Source: Caldalkalibacillus mannanilyticus JCM 10596 (lineage in GTDB: Bacteria; Bacillota; Bacilli; Caldalkalibacillales; JCM-10596). Taken from it: a DNA stretch of 64,000 bases. The DNA lies in the NCBI RefSeq assembly GCF_000615945.1, contig NZ_BAMO01000001.1, forward strand, positions 1 to 64,000. Direction: 5' to 3'. Within the stretch, counting starts at the first letter, position 1. Each line of letters starts with the position of its first letter. Positions 55,503 through 64,000 of the stretch are shown here, piece after piece. Under the pieces are notes generated by a model that saw only the letters and a program-made list of their open reading frames with translations, did not search any database and had not been told where the DNA came from. The position numbers and the translations under genes were made by a program.

Positions 55503-56766
55503 TTATACCAACAGAAGACTTTGTTCTCCCGCACTTTTTCCGGCTACATAGCCTGTTGAAAAGGCGCAGGTGATATTATATCCCCCTGTATATCCATGGA
55601 TATCTAGGATTTCACCGCAAAAGTAAAGCCCTTCCATCTTTTTCGATTCCATGGTTTTAGGATGGATTTCTTTTAGGTTGATTCCTCCGCCTGTGACAAA
55701 GGCTTCTTCGATAGAAAGGGTCCCATTTGCTTGAATTGGCAGATGTTTTAATAATTGAATAAAATCATGAAACGCCACTTTGGTAGATGATCAAAGGTGA
55801 CATCAGGTGGAAGCTCTGATTTTTCGAAAAGAAGTGGAAGAAGCCTTTCAGGAACCACTTGCTTTAAAACATTTTTTACTGCTTTCTTAGGGTCTTGCTT
55901 CAGTCGATCTAAGGTAGATTGATTGAGCTGTTCAAAAGAAAGGTCTGGGAAAAGATCGATTTCCATCTGAACCTGAGAAGCCCCTTTTTTTAATTCTTTC
56001 ACGACAAACTGACTACAGCGCAAAGCTGTAGGACCTGATATTCCAAAATGAGTAAAGAGCATATCTCCCTCATGAGTAATGAGAGATTTTCCCTTTTGAT
56101 TCAAGACAGATAAATGGATATTTCGCAGGGCTAATCCTTGTAAAGATTTATCCTTGATAAAAGGTTCTTGTGAAGTGATAGGAACCTCTGTTGGAAATAA
56201 TTCAGTAATCGTATGGCCTGCTTTTTCTGCCAAGCGTAGCCATCTCCAGTCGAGCCTGTATGCGGGACAGATTTACCACCAACCGCCACAATGACAGTTC
56301 TAGAATCAATCTCCTCTTCTGTTATAAGGGTCACTCCGAGAACTTTTTCATGATCATAGCGTACGGTTTTGACTGTTGTGTGGGTGCGCATTTCCACCCC
56401 TAAATCAGAGATTTTTCTAAGGAGGGTTTCCACCACTGTTTTTGCCTTATCACTAACGGGAAACATTCGTCCTCGATCTTCTTCCTTTAGCTTAATCCCC
56501 ATCTCTTCAAAGAATTGAATAATATCCTCATTATTAAAGATGGAAAAAGGGCTGTGCATGAAGCGACCATTTCCAGGAATGTTTTTAATTAATTCATCCA
56601 GAGGCTTACGGTTGGTTACGTTGCAACGCCCCCCTCCCGAAATGGCAAGTTTACGACCCAGCTTGTCCCCTTTGTCAAGGAGGAGAACCTTAGCTTGTTG
56701 TTGTGCTGCTGCGATGGCAGCCATAAGTCCAGAGGGGCCTCCCCCAATTATAATAACGTCGTACAT
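55503..56766 (-). CDS. HI0933-family FAD-dependent flavoprotein, YtfP-like (frameshifted twice)
   Basis: This NAD(P)/FAD-dependent oxidoreductase would be 421 residues when repaired. The N-terminal FAD-binding Rossmann motif is [38 protein letters not shown] is the HI0933 signature. [19 protein letters not shown] and, near the end, [16 protein letters not shown] are the usual FAD contacts. Missing bases are at 56230-56231 (CC should be CCC on the + strand) and 55775-55776 (CC should be CCC). The repaired joins read [18 protein letters not shown] and [18 protein letters not shown]. The reaction is unknown; the family is widespread in Bacillales. Confidence 0.88.
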
Positions 56767-57352
<586 letters not shown>

Positions 57353-57365
57353 GGATTGGTTGCAT

Positions 57366-57396
57366 AGAAGCTCCCACTTTGGGAGCTTCTCTTTGT
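57366..57396 (+). terminator. terminator of the ferredoxin gene
   Basis: AGAAGCTCCC (57366-57375) and GGGAGCTTCT (57381-57390) form a 10-bp perfect stem with a 5-nt loop, followed by CTTTG. Confidence 0.85.
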
Positions 57397-57457
57397 ATGA
57401 CTCTCTGTGTTTAGGAAAATAATAAGAACAGAGATTAAATAGGTAAAGGAGAGTATT

Positions 57458-58942
57458 ATGGCTACATTTAATGAATTAAACATCGATTTCCCCATTGTTA
57501 GAGCGATTACAGAGATGGGGTTTGAAGAAGCGACCCCTATTCAAGAGAAAGCGATCCCCCTTGTTTTAGAAGGTGGAGACGTCATAGGTTTAGCGCAAAC
57601 AGGTACAGGGAAAACAGCTGCGTTTGGAATTCCCTTATTACAATCTATTAATGCCGAGGATGAGTTTGTTCAAGGACTTATACTTGCTCCTACTCGTGAG
57701 CTTTCAATTCAAGTATCAGAGGAACTTGTACGACTGAGTAAGTTCTTGCCTGTCAGTGTACTTCCTATTTATGGAGGACAGGATATTGAAAGACAAATTA
57801 GAGCACTGAAGAAAAGACCTCATATTATTGTAGGTACTCCTGGTCGTGTCCTTGATCATATTCGTCGTAAAACCTTAAAGCTTGGGCAATTAAATACAAT
57901 CATATTAGATGAAGCAGATGAAATGCTGGATATGGGCTTCCAAGATGAATTAGAAGCGATTTTAGGGCATGTACCAGAAAAGCGTCAAACTCTGTTGTTC
58001 TCAGCGACGATGGCTCCCCCTATTCGCAAGTTAGCAGATAAGTATCTAACAAATCCTAAGCAGATCGCAGTAGCCGCTAAGGAAATGACAGTCCCATCCA
58101 TTGAACAGTATTATTTGGAATTAAATGAAAAAGAAAAATTCGATGTGCTATGCAGATTGTTAGATATGGAAGGACCTCAGTTAGCCATTATTTTTGGCAG
58201 AACCAAAAGAAGAGTGGACGAGTTGTCTGAGGCTCTTGCCAAGCGTGGTTATTTTGCCGATGGCTTGCATGGAGATTTAAGTCAAAATCAACGTAACTTG
58301 GTGATGAAAAAATTTAAGAGTGGACAGCTTGAAATCTTAGTAGCAACGGATGTTGCCGCTAGAGGAATAGATGTATCTGGTGTTACACACGTCTTTAATT
58401 TTGATTTACCTCAAACTCCAGATAGCTATGTACACCGTATCGGTCGTACAGGACGTGCTGGGAAGGAAGGGGTTTCCTTCACTTTCGTCACCCCTAGAGA
58501 AATGAGTCATCTTGAGCATATCATGAAAGTGACAAGTGCCAAGATTAAGAAGCGTAGAGTTCCTAGTTCAACGGATGCTTTAGAAGGTAAGCAACGCTAT
58601 TCTGCTGAACGCCTGATTCAAACCGTTGAGGAAGGGAATCTCAAGGAATATGAAACCTTAGCCAAAAATTTGCTCGATGAACAAAATTCTGTGGCCTTAA
58701 TTGCGGCAGCCCTAAAATTAATGACTCGTGAAGCTAAGGATGTTGAAGTTAATTTAACTCCAGAAGCTCCTTTACGTGCGAAAAAGAAAGAAAAAAATCA
58801 ACGCCGTTCAGGTAGTGGTGGTTATTCAAAGGGAGGCGCTGGCAGACAGCAAGATGGTAGAAGAGATCGAAGAAGTGGGAATTCACGTCCTAATTTCCAA
58901 GATAAAAAGAGAAGCGGAACTTATGTAGCTAAGAAAAAATAG
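57458..58942 (+). CDS. cshA: DEAD-box ATP-dependent RNA helicase, CshA-like
   Basis: This is an RNA unwinding enzyme used in ribosome assembly, cold adaptation and mRNA decay. Its 494 residues show the Q motif PIQEKAIPL, Walker [32 protein letters not shown] in [14 protein letters not shown] in LFSATMAPP, and the helicase C-terminal [16 protein letters not shown] basic, glycine/arginine/serine-rich tail (about 440-494) is typical of CshA and binds RNA. The symbol is by similarity; CshB-like paralogues exist. The start has AAAGGAGAG. A terminator follows. Confidence 0.9.
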   Translation: MATFNELNIDFPIVRAITEMGFEEATPIQEKAIPLVLEGGDVIGLAQTGTGKTAAFGIPLLQSINAEDEFVQGLILAPTRELSIQVSEELVRLSKFLPVSVLPIYGGQDIERQIRALKKRPHIIVGTPGRVLDHIRRKTLKLGQLNTIILDEADEMLDMGFQDELEAILGHVPEKRQTLLFSATMAPPIRKLADKYLTNPKQIAVAAKEMTVPSIEQYYLELNEKEKFDVLCRLLDMEGPQLAIIFGRTKRRVDELSEALAKRGYFADGLHGDLSQNQRNLVMKKFKSGQLEILVATDVAARGIDVSGVTHVFNFDLPQTPDSYVHRIGRTGRAGKEGVSFTFVTPREMSHLEHIMKVTSAKIKKRRVPSSTDALEGKQRYSAERLIQTVEEGNLKEYETLAKNLLDEQNSVALIAAALKLMTREAKDVEVNLTPEAPLRAKKKEKNQRRSGSGGYSKGGAGRQQDGRRDRRSGNSRPNFQDKKRSGTYVAKKK

Positions 58943-58950
58943 GATTTCAA

Positions 58951-58996
58951 AAAAGAGGCTAGAAATTCAGTGAAAACTGACTTTCTAGCCTCTTTT
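58951..58996. terminator. bidirectional terminator between cshA and the coiled-coil gene
   Basis: AAAAGAGGCTAGAAA (58951-58965) pairs with TTTCTAGCCTCTTTT (58982-58996): a 15-bp perfect stem with A/T runs on both sides. Confidence 0.9.
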
Positions 58997-59007
58997 CTTA
59001 TTCTTCT

Positions 59008-59244
59008 CTATTCGCGAGTGGCTCCCCAAGGATAAAAACCGCCACCTTCTAGCCTTGCTACTCTTCGATCTAGTTGATTGACCTGTCGTTGAAGACGAGC
59101 AACTTCTCCTTCTAAGACTCGAACTCTTTGGTTCAAATCTGCTCCGGGGAATCCAGGGATGGGGAATCCAGGAAAGAATTGAGGTTGAACTCCAGGTGGT
59201 TGTTGTCTGTGATCATGATGCTCTTCTTGAGTTTGGTAATACAT
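59008..59244 (-). CDS. small coiled-coil protein of unknown function
   Basis: This 78-residue protein has an N-terminal Gln/His/Pro/Phe-rich part (YYQTQEEHHDHRQQPPGVQP, then QFFPGFPIPGFPG) and a C-terminal helix of leucine/valine heptads (LNQRVRVLEGEVARLQRQVNQ, then LDRRVARLEGGG) expected to form a dimeric or trimeric coiled coil. Proteins of this type in spore formers are sometimes spore-coat or surface proteins, but no such role is shown. It has a strong GGAGG site and shares a bidirectional terminator with cshA. Unnamed family. Confidence 0.7.
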   Translation of the reverse strand: MYYQTQEEHHDHRQQPPGVQPQFFPGFPIPGFPGADLNQRVRVLEGEVARLQRQVNQLDRRVARLEGGGFYPWGATRE

Positions 59245-59426
59245 GTGATCTCCTCCATATAGGTTAATTTCTTATTCCACTTTAGTCTATGGAAACGACA
59301 AGACAAATGATTGGACGAATGCCCTTTTTTACTAAAAAAGAAGGGATTAAAAAAAGCGGTCAGAAAATCTGACAGTTCACTAGATCGTCATAAGTTGGAT
59401 ATGAGAGTATTATAACTAACACAAGA

Positions 59427-59443
59427 TGTTATAAAGAATAACA
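59427..59443. promoter_or_regulatory. GlnR/TnrA box upstream of amtB-glnR-glnA
   Basis: TGTTATAAAGAATAACA matches the consensus TGTNA-N7-TNACA at every fixed position. It is 46 nt before the amtB start. No -10/-35 pair can be placed with confidence, so whether it activates or represses is not known. Confidence 0.85.
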
Positions 59444-59488
59444 AGAGAGACGAAAGGGTCTCAAGGATGGAAAGGGAGAGATTACGAT

Positions 59489-60760
59489 ATGGACACGATG
59501 ATTTTGATGAACGCCTTATGGGTCATAATTGCAACCGTACTGGTCATTCTGATGCAAGGTGGATTTATCCTTTTAGAAGCAGGTTCAACAAGAATGAAGA
59601 ATGCGGGGCATATTGCAGGGAAGACGATCTTTACTTTTGGAATCTCCTCCCTTGTCTTTTGGGCTGTTGGTTATGGATTTATTTACGGTGAAGGAAACGC
59701 ATTTATAGGGTTATCTGATTTCTTTTATGGTAATTACGATGTTGTCGATGAAGGCTTACCTGGCGCTGTTGATTTTATGTTCCAATTGGCCTTTGCAGGG
59801 ATAGCATTAACGATTGCTTTTGGAGGCTTTGCAGAAAGAGCCAAATTATCTGCCTATCTACTGTTTGCCGTTCTCTTTTCTGCTTTTGTCTATCCAGTGG
59901 TCGCACATTGGATTTGGGGAGATGGCTGGTTAGGAGGACTAGAGAAACAAGACTTTGCTGGTTCTACCGTCGTTCACTTAACTGGAGCAATGGCTGCTCT
60001 AGCTGCAACGATCTTGTTAAAGCCACGCATAGGGAAGTACAACAAGGACGGTTCTCCTAACGAGTTATATGGACATAATCAAGTGTTTGTTTCCTTAGGG
60101 GTCTTAATCCTATGGGTTGGCTGGTTTGGGTTTAATGCGGGTAGTACGCTTGGTGTAGAGGATGGATTCTTTGGATTTGTAGCACTCAACACCAATTTAG
60201 CTGCTGCAGCAGGTGCTATTGCTGCTTTGCTTATTGCTTGGGCAATTTCAGGAAAAGCGGATGTACCGACCATGTTGAATGGAGCCTTAGCAGGACTAGT
60301 TGCGATTACTGCCTCATGCGCCTTTGTTGATCCGTGGGCAGCTGTTGTCATAGGTCTGATAGGCGGAGTGCTTGTGGTGTATAGTATGAAATTCTTTGAA
60401 AAGCTGAAAATTGATGACCCTATATTTGCCCTTTCCGTTCACGGTGTGGCTGGAGTGTGGGGAACCCTTTCGACAGGCTTCTTTGCTACTCCTGAACTGG
60501 CAGCGATGAATGGGGGATTACCTGGATTACTTTATGGAGGTGGTTTTGCTCAATTAGGCGTGCAGGCGCTAGGTGTAACTTCAGCCGCTATCTATGCTTT
60601 TGTCGTATCTTATATCCTACTCAAAGGAATAGGGGCCATTGTTGGGGGGCTTAGAGTAACGGAAGAAGAAGAAATTATTGGTTTAGATTTTAGTGAACAT
60701 GGAAGCTATGGTTATCCAGAATTAGTTCAACAAAAACAAGGTTTGACGATCTCAAAATAA
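59489..60760 (+). CDS. amtB: ammonium transporter
   Basis: This membrane ammonium channel of the Amt/Mep/Rh family has 423 residues and 11 helices. It has VILMQGGFILLEAGSTRMKN early, GFAERAKLSAYLLFAVLFSAF, the twin-histidine pore residues in STVVHLTGAMAALAA and HGVAGVWGTLSTG, and FNAGSTLGV. The usual PII partner glnK/nrgB is not next to it; glnR and glnA follow instead. ATG with AGGGAGAG. A perfect GlnR/TnrA box precedes it. The symbol nrgA would be equally suitable. Confidence 0.95.
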   Translation: MDTMILMNALWVIIATVLVILMQGGFILLEAGSTRMKNAGHIAGKTIFTFGISSLVFWAVGYGFIYGEGNAFIGLSDFFYGNYDVVDEGLPGAVDFMFQLAFAGIALTIAFGGFAERAKLSAYLLFAVLFSAFVYPVVAHWIWGDGWLGGLEKQDFAGSTVVHLTGAMAALAATILLKPRIGKYNKDGSPNELYGHNQVFVSLGVLILWVGWFGFNAGSTLGVEDGFFGFVALNTNLAAAAGAIAALLIAWAISGKADVPTMLNGALAGLVAITASCAFVDPWAAVVIGLIGGVLVVYSMKFFEKLKIDDPIFALSVHGVAGVWGTLSTGFFATPELAAMNGGLPGLLYGGGFAQLGVQALGVTSAAIYAFVVSYILLKGIGAIVGGLRVTEEEEIIGLDFSEHGSYGYPELVQQKQGLTISK

Positions 60761-60804
60761 AAGATAAAAGAGAAAAATGGATAAATGGAGAGGGGAGGAT
60801 GACT

Positions 60805-61140
60805 GTGAAAAATGAAATTCCTCCAAATGAAGCACTTTTTTCACTAGGAACGGCTACTGATCTGTCTGGTTTAACACCTAGACAGATCAGATACTACGAA
60901 AAACATGGACTGATCAAGCCGAAGAGGAATAAAGGAAACCAGAGGATCTTTTCGCTCCTAGATATCTATCGATTAATAGATATTAAACAACGGATCGAGC
61001 GTGGTGTGAATATTGCTGGAATTAAAGAAATTTATCAGTCTCAAGGAGAAGAGATAGGGGGGAAGAGGGCTGAAACAGAACAGCCTCTTCCTTCAGACTT
61101 ATATGATTTATTGAAAACTAGTTTACAAAGGAGAGAATGA
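60805..61140 (+). CDS. glnR: MerR-family regulator GlnR
   Basis: This nitrogen-metabolism repressor has 111 residues. The winged helix-turn-helix [20 protein letters not shown] and [19 protein letters not shown] identifies a GlnR/TnrA protein; the C-terminal tail ending [13 protein letters not shown] resembles GlnR, which senses feedback-inhibited glutamine synthetase. GTG at 60805 is 6 nt after GGGGAGG; the ATG at 60799 is directly adjacent to that site and unlikely. It lies 1 nt before glnA, as in Bacillus glnRA. It probably binds the boxes at 59427 and 62584. Confidence 0.92.
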   Translation: MKNEIPPNEALFSLGTATDLSGLTPRQIRYYEKHGLIKPKRNKGNQRIFSLLDIYRLIDIKQRIERGVNIAGIKEIYQSQGEEIGGKRAETEQPLPSDLYDLLKTSLQRRE

Positions 61141-61141
61141 C

Positions 61142-62475
61142 ATGAGTAGATATACCAAGGAAGATATTTTAGGCTTTGCCAAGGAAGAAAACGTCCGTTA
61201 TATTCGTTTGCAATTTACAGATTTATTGGGAATTATTAAAAATGTAGAGGTTCCTGTGAGTCAGCTTCCTAAAGCGCTAGATAACAAAATGATGTTTGAC
61301 GGTTCTTCTATTGAAGGATTTGTCCGAATTGAAGAATCTGATATGTATCTTTACCCTGAGCTTGACACGTGATGATCTTTCCATGGGGAACAGAGGAAGG
61401 GAAAGTCGCCCGTTTGATTTGTGATATCTATAATCCAGATGGTACACCTTTTGCCGGAGATCCTCGCGGAATTCTGAAAAGAGCATTGAAGGAAGCGGAG
61501 AAGCTAGGTTATACCTCTATGAATGTAGGTCCTGAACCTGAATTCTTCCTATTTAAAACAGATGAAAATGGAGATCCGACGTTAGAGGTCAACGACAAAG
61601 GAGGATATTTTGATTTGGCTCCTACGGATTTAGGAGAGAATTGCCGCAGAGATATTGTTCTGACATTAGAGAAGATGGGCTTTGAGATTGAAGCTTCTCA
61701 TCATGAGGTTGCCCCAGGTCAGCATGAAATTGATTTTAAATATGCCAATGCCATTGAAGCGGCAGATTCCATTCAAACCTTCAAGCTTGTCGTGAAAAGC
61801 ATCGCTAGACAGCATGGGTTACATGCCACCTTCATGCCCAAACCTCTTTATGGAGTGAATGGATCAGGGATGCATTGTCACCAATCCTTATTCCGTGGTG
61901 AAGAGAATGCTTTTTATGATGAGTCAGATGAGTTAGGTTTAAGTGATACAGCAAAACACTATTTGGCTGGAATATTAGCTCATGCTCGTTCCTTTGCTGC
62001 TATTACAAACCCAACTGTCAATTCGTATAAGCGTTTGGTTCCAGGCTATGAAGCTCCTTGTTATGTGGCATGGTCAGCTAAAAATAGAAGTCCACTTGTC
62101 CGTATTCCTGCTTCAAGAGGATTAAGCACCCGGATTGAACTGCGTAATCCTGATCCAGCAGCTAATCCTTATCTAGCTCTAGCTGTTATGCTAGCAGCCG
62201 GTTTAGATGGGATTAAACATAAGCTTTCGTTAGTACCGCCAACAAATCAAAATATTTATACCATGGATGAAGAAGAGAGAATCGAAAAAAGCATCGAAAG
62301 CCTTCCTTCGACATTAAAAGAAGCGTTGCTAGAGCTGCAATCTAATGAGGTCATGAGCCAGGCTCTGGGAGAGCATGCTCTGCTGCACTTCATTGAGGCG
62401 AAGGAAATTGAGTGGGATATGTTCCGTACGCAAGTACATCCTTGGGAAAGAGATCAGTATTTATCGCTCTACTAA
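61142..62475 (+). CDS. glnA: glutamine synthetase, type I (frameshifted)
   Basis: The enzyme makes glutamine from glutamate, ammonia and ATP and interacts with GlnR/TnrA. The N-terminal [19 protein letters not shown], the active-site [21 protein letters not shown] (ATP), [17 protein letters not shown], and [16 protein letters not shown] are all present. The frame breaks after ELDT. Adding one G at 61371 restores [17 protein letters not shown] and a normal 444-residue protein. The essential role makes a sequencing loss the likely cause. It follows glnR by 1 nt. Confidence 0.95.
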
Positions 62476-62517
62476 TAGACACTATAGAATGAAAGAGAAA
62501 AAAATATAATTAATGAT

Positions 62518-62561
62518 GGCAACAAACATGACATATCTGCGTCGTGCTTGTTGCCTTTTTT
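62518..62561 (+). terminator. terminator of amtB-glnR-glnA
   Basis: GGCAACAA (62518-62525) and TTGTTGCC (62548-62555) form the stem base, loop 22 nt, followed by six T. Confidence 0.85.
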
Positions 62562-62583
62562 ATGTCATTTTTCCAAATTTTAT

Positions 62584-62600
62584 TGTTAGATTACTTGACA
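62584..62600. promoter_or_regulatory. GlnR/TnrA box upstream of the nitrate/nitrite transporter
   Basis: TGTTAGATTACTTGACA matches TGTNA-N7-TNACA at every fixed position. Its end is TTGACA, a perfect -35 box (62595-62600), though the sequence 17 bp on (GCTAAA) is a weak -10. A box over the -35 would favour repression. Confidence 0.8.
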
Positions 62601-62706
62601 AAACATCACATTAAAGCGCTAAAAGATGAAATAATCAATGTATTCAAAAAGAGAAACCAGAAGAGAGAAATGGAGATCAATGAATCGCGAAGAAGGAGTG
62701 GAAGGG

Positions 62707-64000
62707 ATGAAGGTTTCAGAATTATTTGCTTTTAGGAATGAGCAAATTAAAATGCTCCACCTAACAATGATTGCTTTTTTTATTTCATTTTTTACATGGT
62801 TTAATATGGCTCCCTTAGCCACAACGATGGTCCAATCAAGTGCTTGGTTAACCAAGCAGCATATGGCTGCCCTCGCTATATTGAACGTGGCATTAACGAT
62901 ACCAGCTCGAATCATCATAGGTATGCTTCTTGACAAATATGGTCCTAGAATTGTGTTTTCGAGCTTGTTAATTGTGATGTCTATTCCAACGTTTATCTTT
63001 GCCTTTGGAGATAGCTGGAGCCAATTAGCTATCTCTAGGCTGATTTTGAGTAGCATTGGGGCTAGTTTCGTGATAGGGATTCGCTTGGTGGCAGAGTGGT
63101 TTCCGCCGAAAAGTGTTGGCTTTGCCGAAGCGTTTTACGCTGGATGGGGGAACTTTGGTTCGGCAGCAGCAGCAATGCTCTTGCCTTGGCTGGGCTTAAA
63201 CCTGTTTGCAGGACCTGACGGCTGGAGATATGCGATTGCTTTTACTGGACTGATTTGCCTGCTTTATGGGCTGCTCTATTATGCTTTAGTGAAGGATACA
63301 CCCGATGGTAAGGTTTATCAGAGACCGCGGAAGATTGTGGCAATGGAAGTGAGTTCGTGGGGAGATATGATTCAGCTTATTTTATGGACCATTCCTCTTG
63401 TAGGAGCCTTAGGGGTGACCTGTTGGAGGTTACATGGACTTGGCTTTATCTCTGAAACCACTTTATATCTTACCTATGCAGGGCTCGCACTCTTGCTTTG
63501 TTACCAAATTGCTAGAATTCTAGAGGTGAATATCCCTATTCTACGTAAGGGAGTCCCAGAGGATGATCGATATAAATTTAGAAATGTAGGAGCATTAAAT
63601 TCAACGTATTTTGCTAACTTTGGTGCTGAACTAGCCATTGTGTCTATGCTTCCCGCCTTCTTTCAAATGATTTTTTCTCTCAGCCCTACTTCAGCAGGAT
63701 TAATTGCCGCTTCTTTCGCCTTTGTTAATTTGATTGCCCGTCCGATGGAGGATGGTTATCGGATCGAATGGGGAGTCGGAAAAAAATCATGTTGATCTAT
63801 ATGATAGGAATCAGCTTAGGCTTGCTGACTATGGGGTTTATTAACTCAGAATGGCCGATTTATCTGGCGGTTGCTGTGACCATTCTGACCTCTATCTTTG
63901 TTCAAGGTGCAGAAGGAGCTACTTTCGCCATTGTGCCGATGATCAAGAAAAGAATCACAGGACAAATTGCAGGGATGGCTGGTGCCTATGGGAATGTCGG
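62707..64000 (+). CDS. NNP-family nitrate/nitrite transporter, NarK/NasA-like (partial, frameshifted)
   Basis: This major facilitator protein with repeated hydrophobic helices runs off the end of the window. It has the cytoplasmic loop GMLLDKYGPR (MFS motif A) and FYAGWGNFGSAAAAMLLPW, the nitrate signature of the NNP family. The frame breaks after FVNLIARPM; adding one G at 63747-63748 restores GGWLSDRMGSRKKIMLIYMI and continues to the window edge through EGATFAIVPMIKKR. ATG at 62707 follows AAGGAG at about 8 nt; upstream ATGs at 62638 and 62680 are possible. The GlnR/TnrA box indicates nitrogen control, suggesting an assimilatory (NasA) role over respiratory. Confidence 0.88.

Noticed and set aside
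61360-61380. Programmed frameshift in glnA or pheT
   Set aside because: There is no slippery heptamer with a downstream structure; the break lies in ACGTGATG in glnA and TTTCATCC in pheT. Many unrelated genes are affected in the same manner.

Overview
This window is a low-GC, Gram-positive chromosome segment from an endospore-forming member of the Bacillales. The evidence is the sspI and ytxC sporulation genes, the T-box leaders, the L20-type leader before infC, the infC-rpmI-rplT and pheST-zapA-cvpA orders shared with Bacillus, and strong AGGAGG ribosome sites. A futalosine-pathway menaquinone gene (mqnC) and a tandem set of SLH-anchored wall proteins point toward a Brevibacillus/Ammoniphilus/Paenibacillus-like lineage rather than Bacillus subtilis itself; that placement is inference. 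No rRNA, tRNA, CRISPR array or insertion sequence was seen.

Layout. 1-10.3 kb is accessory: a DeoR regulator with an IolW-like dehydrogenase, small membrane and NTF2-fold proteins, padR-hydrolase, tetR-oxidoreductase, and an AraC regulator. 10.3-14.1 kb holds a betaine-type binding lipoprotein next to a chemoreceptor, an SOS-boxed yolD and a xapX gene. 14.3-19.1 kb is a nucleoside ABC transporter operon (nupNOPQ-like), whose end and terminator are copied in a 128-bp direct repeat around a small membrane gene. 19.9-25.7 kb is mqnC, ytxC, T-box-thrS and L20-leader-infC-rpmI-rplT. 26-31 kb is a maltodextrin ABC importer with a LacI-type regulator. 31.1-40.5 kb is ysdB, three tandem ~770-residue YcdB/YcdC-SLH surface proteins, and an M42 aminopeptidase. 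40.5-46.4 kb is sspI, an rRNA methyltransferase, T-box-pheST, zapA and cvpA. 46.4-59.2 kb carries a SsuABC/ThiXYZ-type transporter, pckA, a gamma-carbonic-anhydrase homologue, a six-TM chemoreceptor, ytqAB, a HI0933-type flavoprotein, ferredoxin and a DEAD-box helicase. 59.4-64 kb is a nitrogen block, amtB-glnR-glnA and a nitrate/nitrite transporter, with two perfect GlnR/TnrA boxes.

Twelve single-base frameshifts in ten genes, eleven of them one missing base in a short homopolymer, split recognisable genes. Because pheT and glnA are among them, most are probably consensus errors in the assembly rather than real mutations. I give each such gene as one feature spanning the break.

The least explained structure is the SLH triplet. 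Its members share the same last eight residues, the first two share a duplicated leader containing an imperfect hairpin, and two exact Spo0A-box sequences lie upstream of the first. Other items worth checking are the chemoreceptor/binding-protein pair, the 128-bp repeat around an insert, a probably leaderless tetR, and a 20-bp inverted repeat spanning a promoter and ribosome site.
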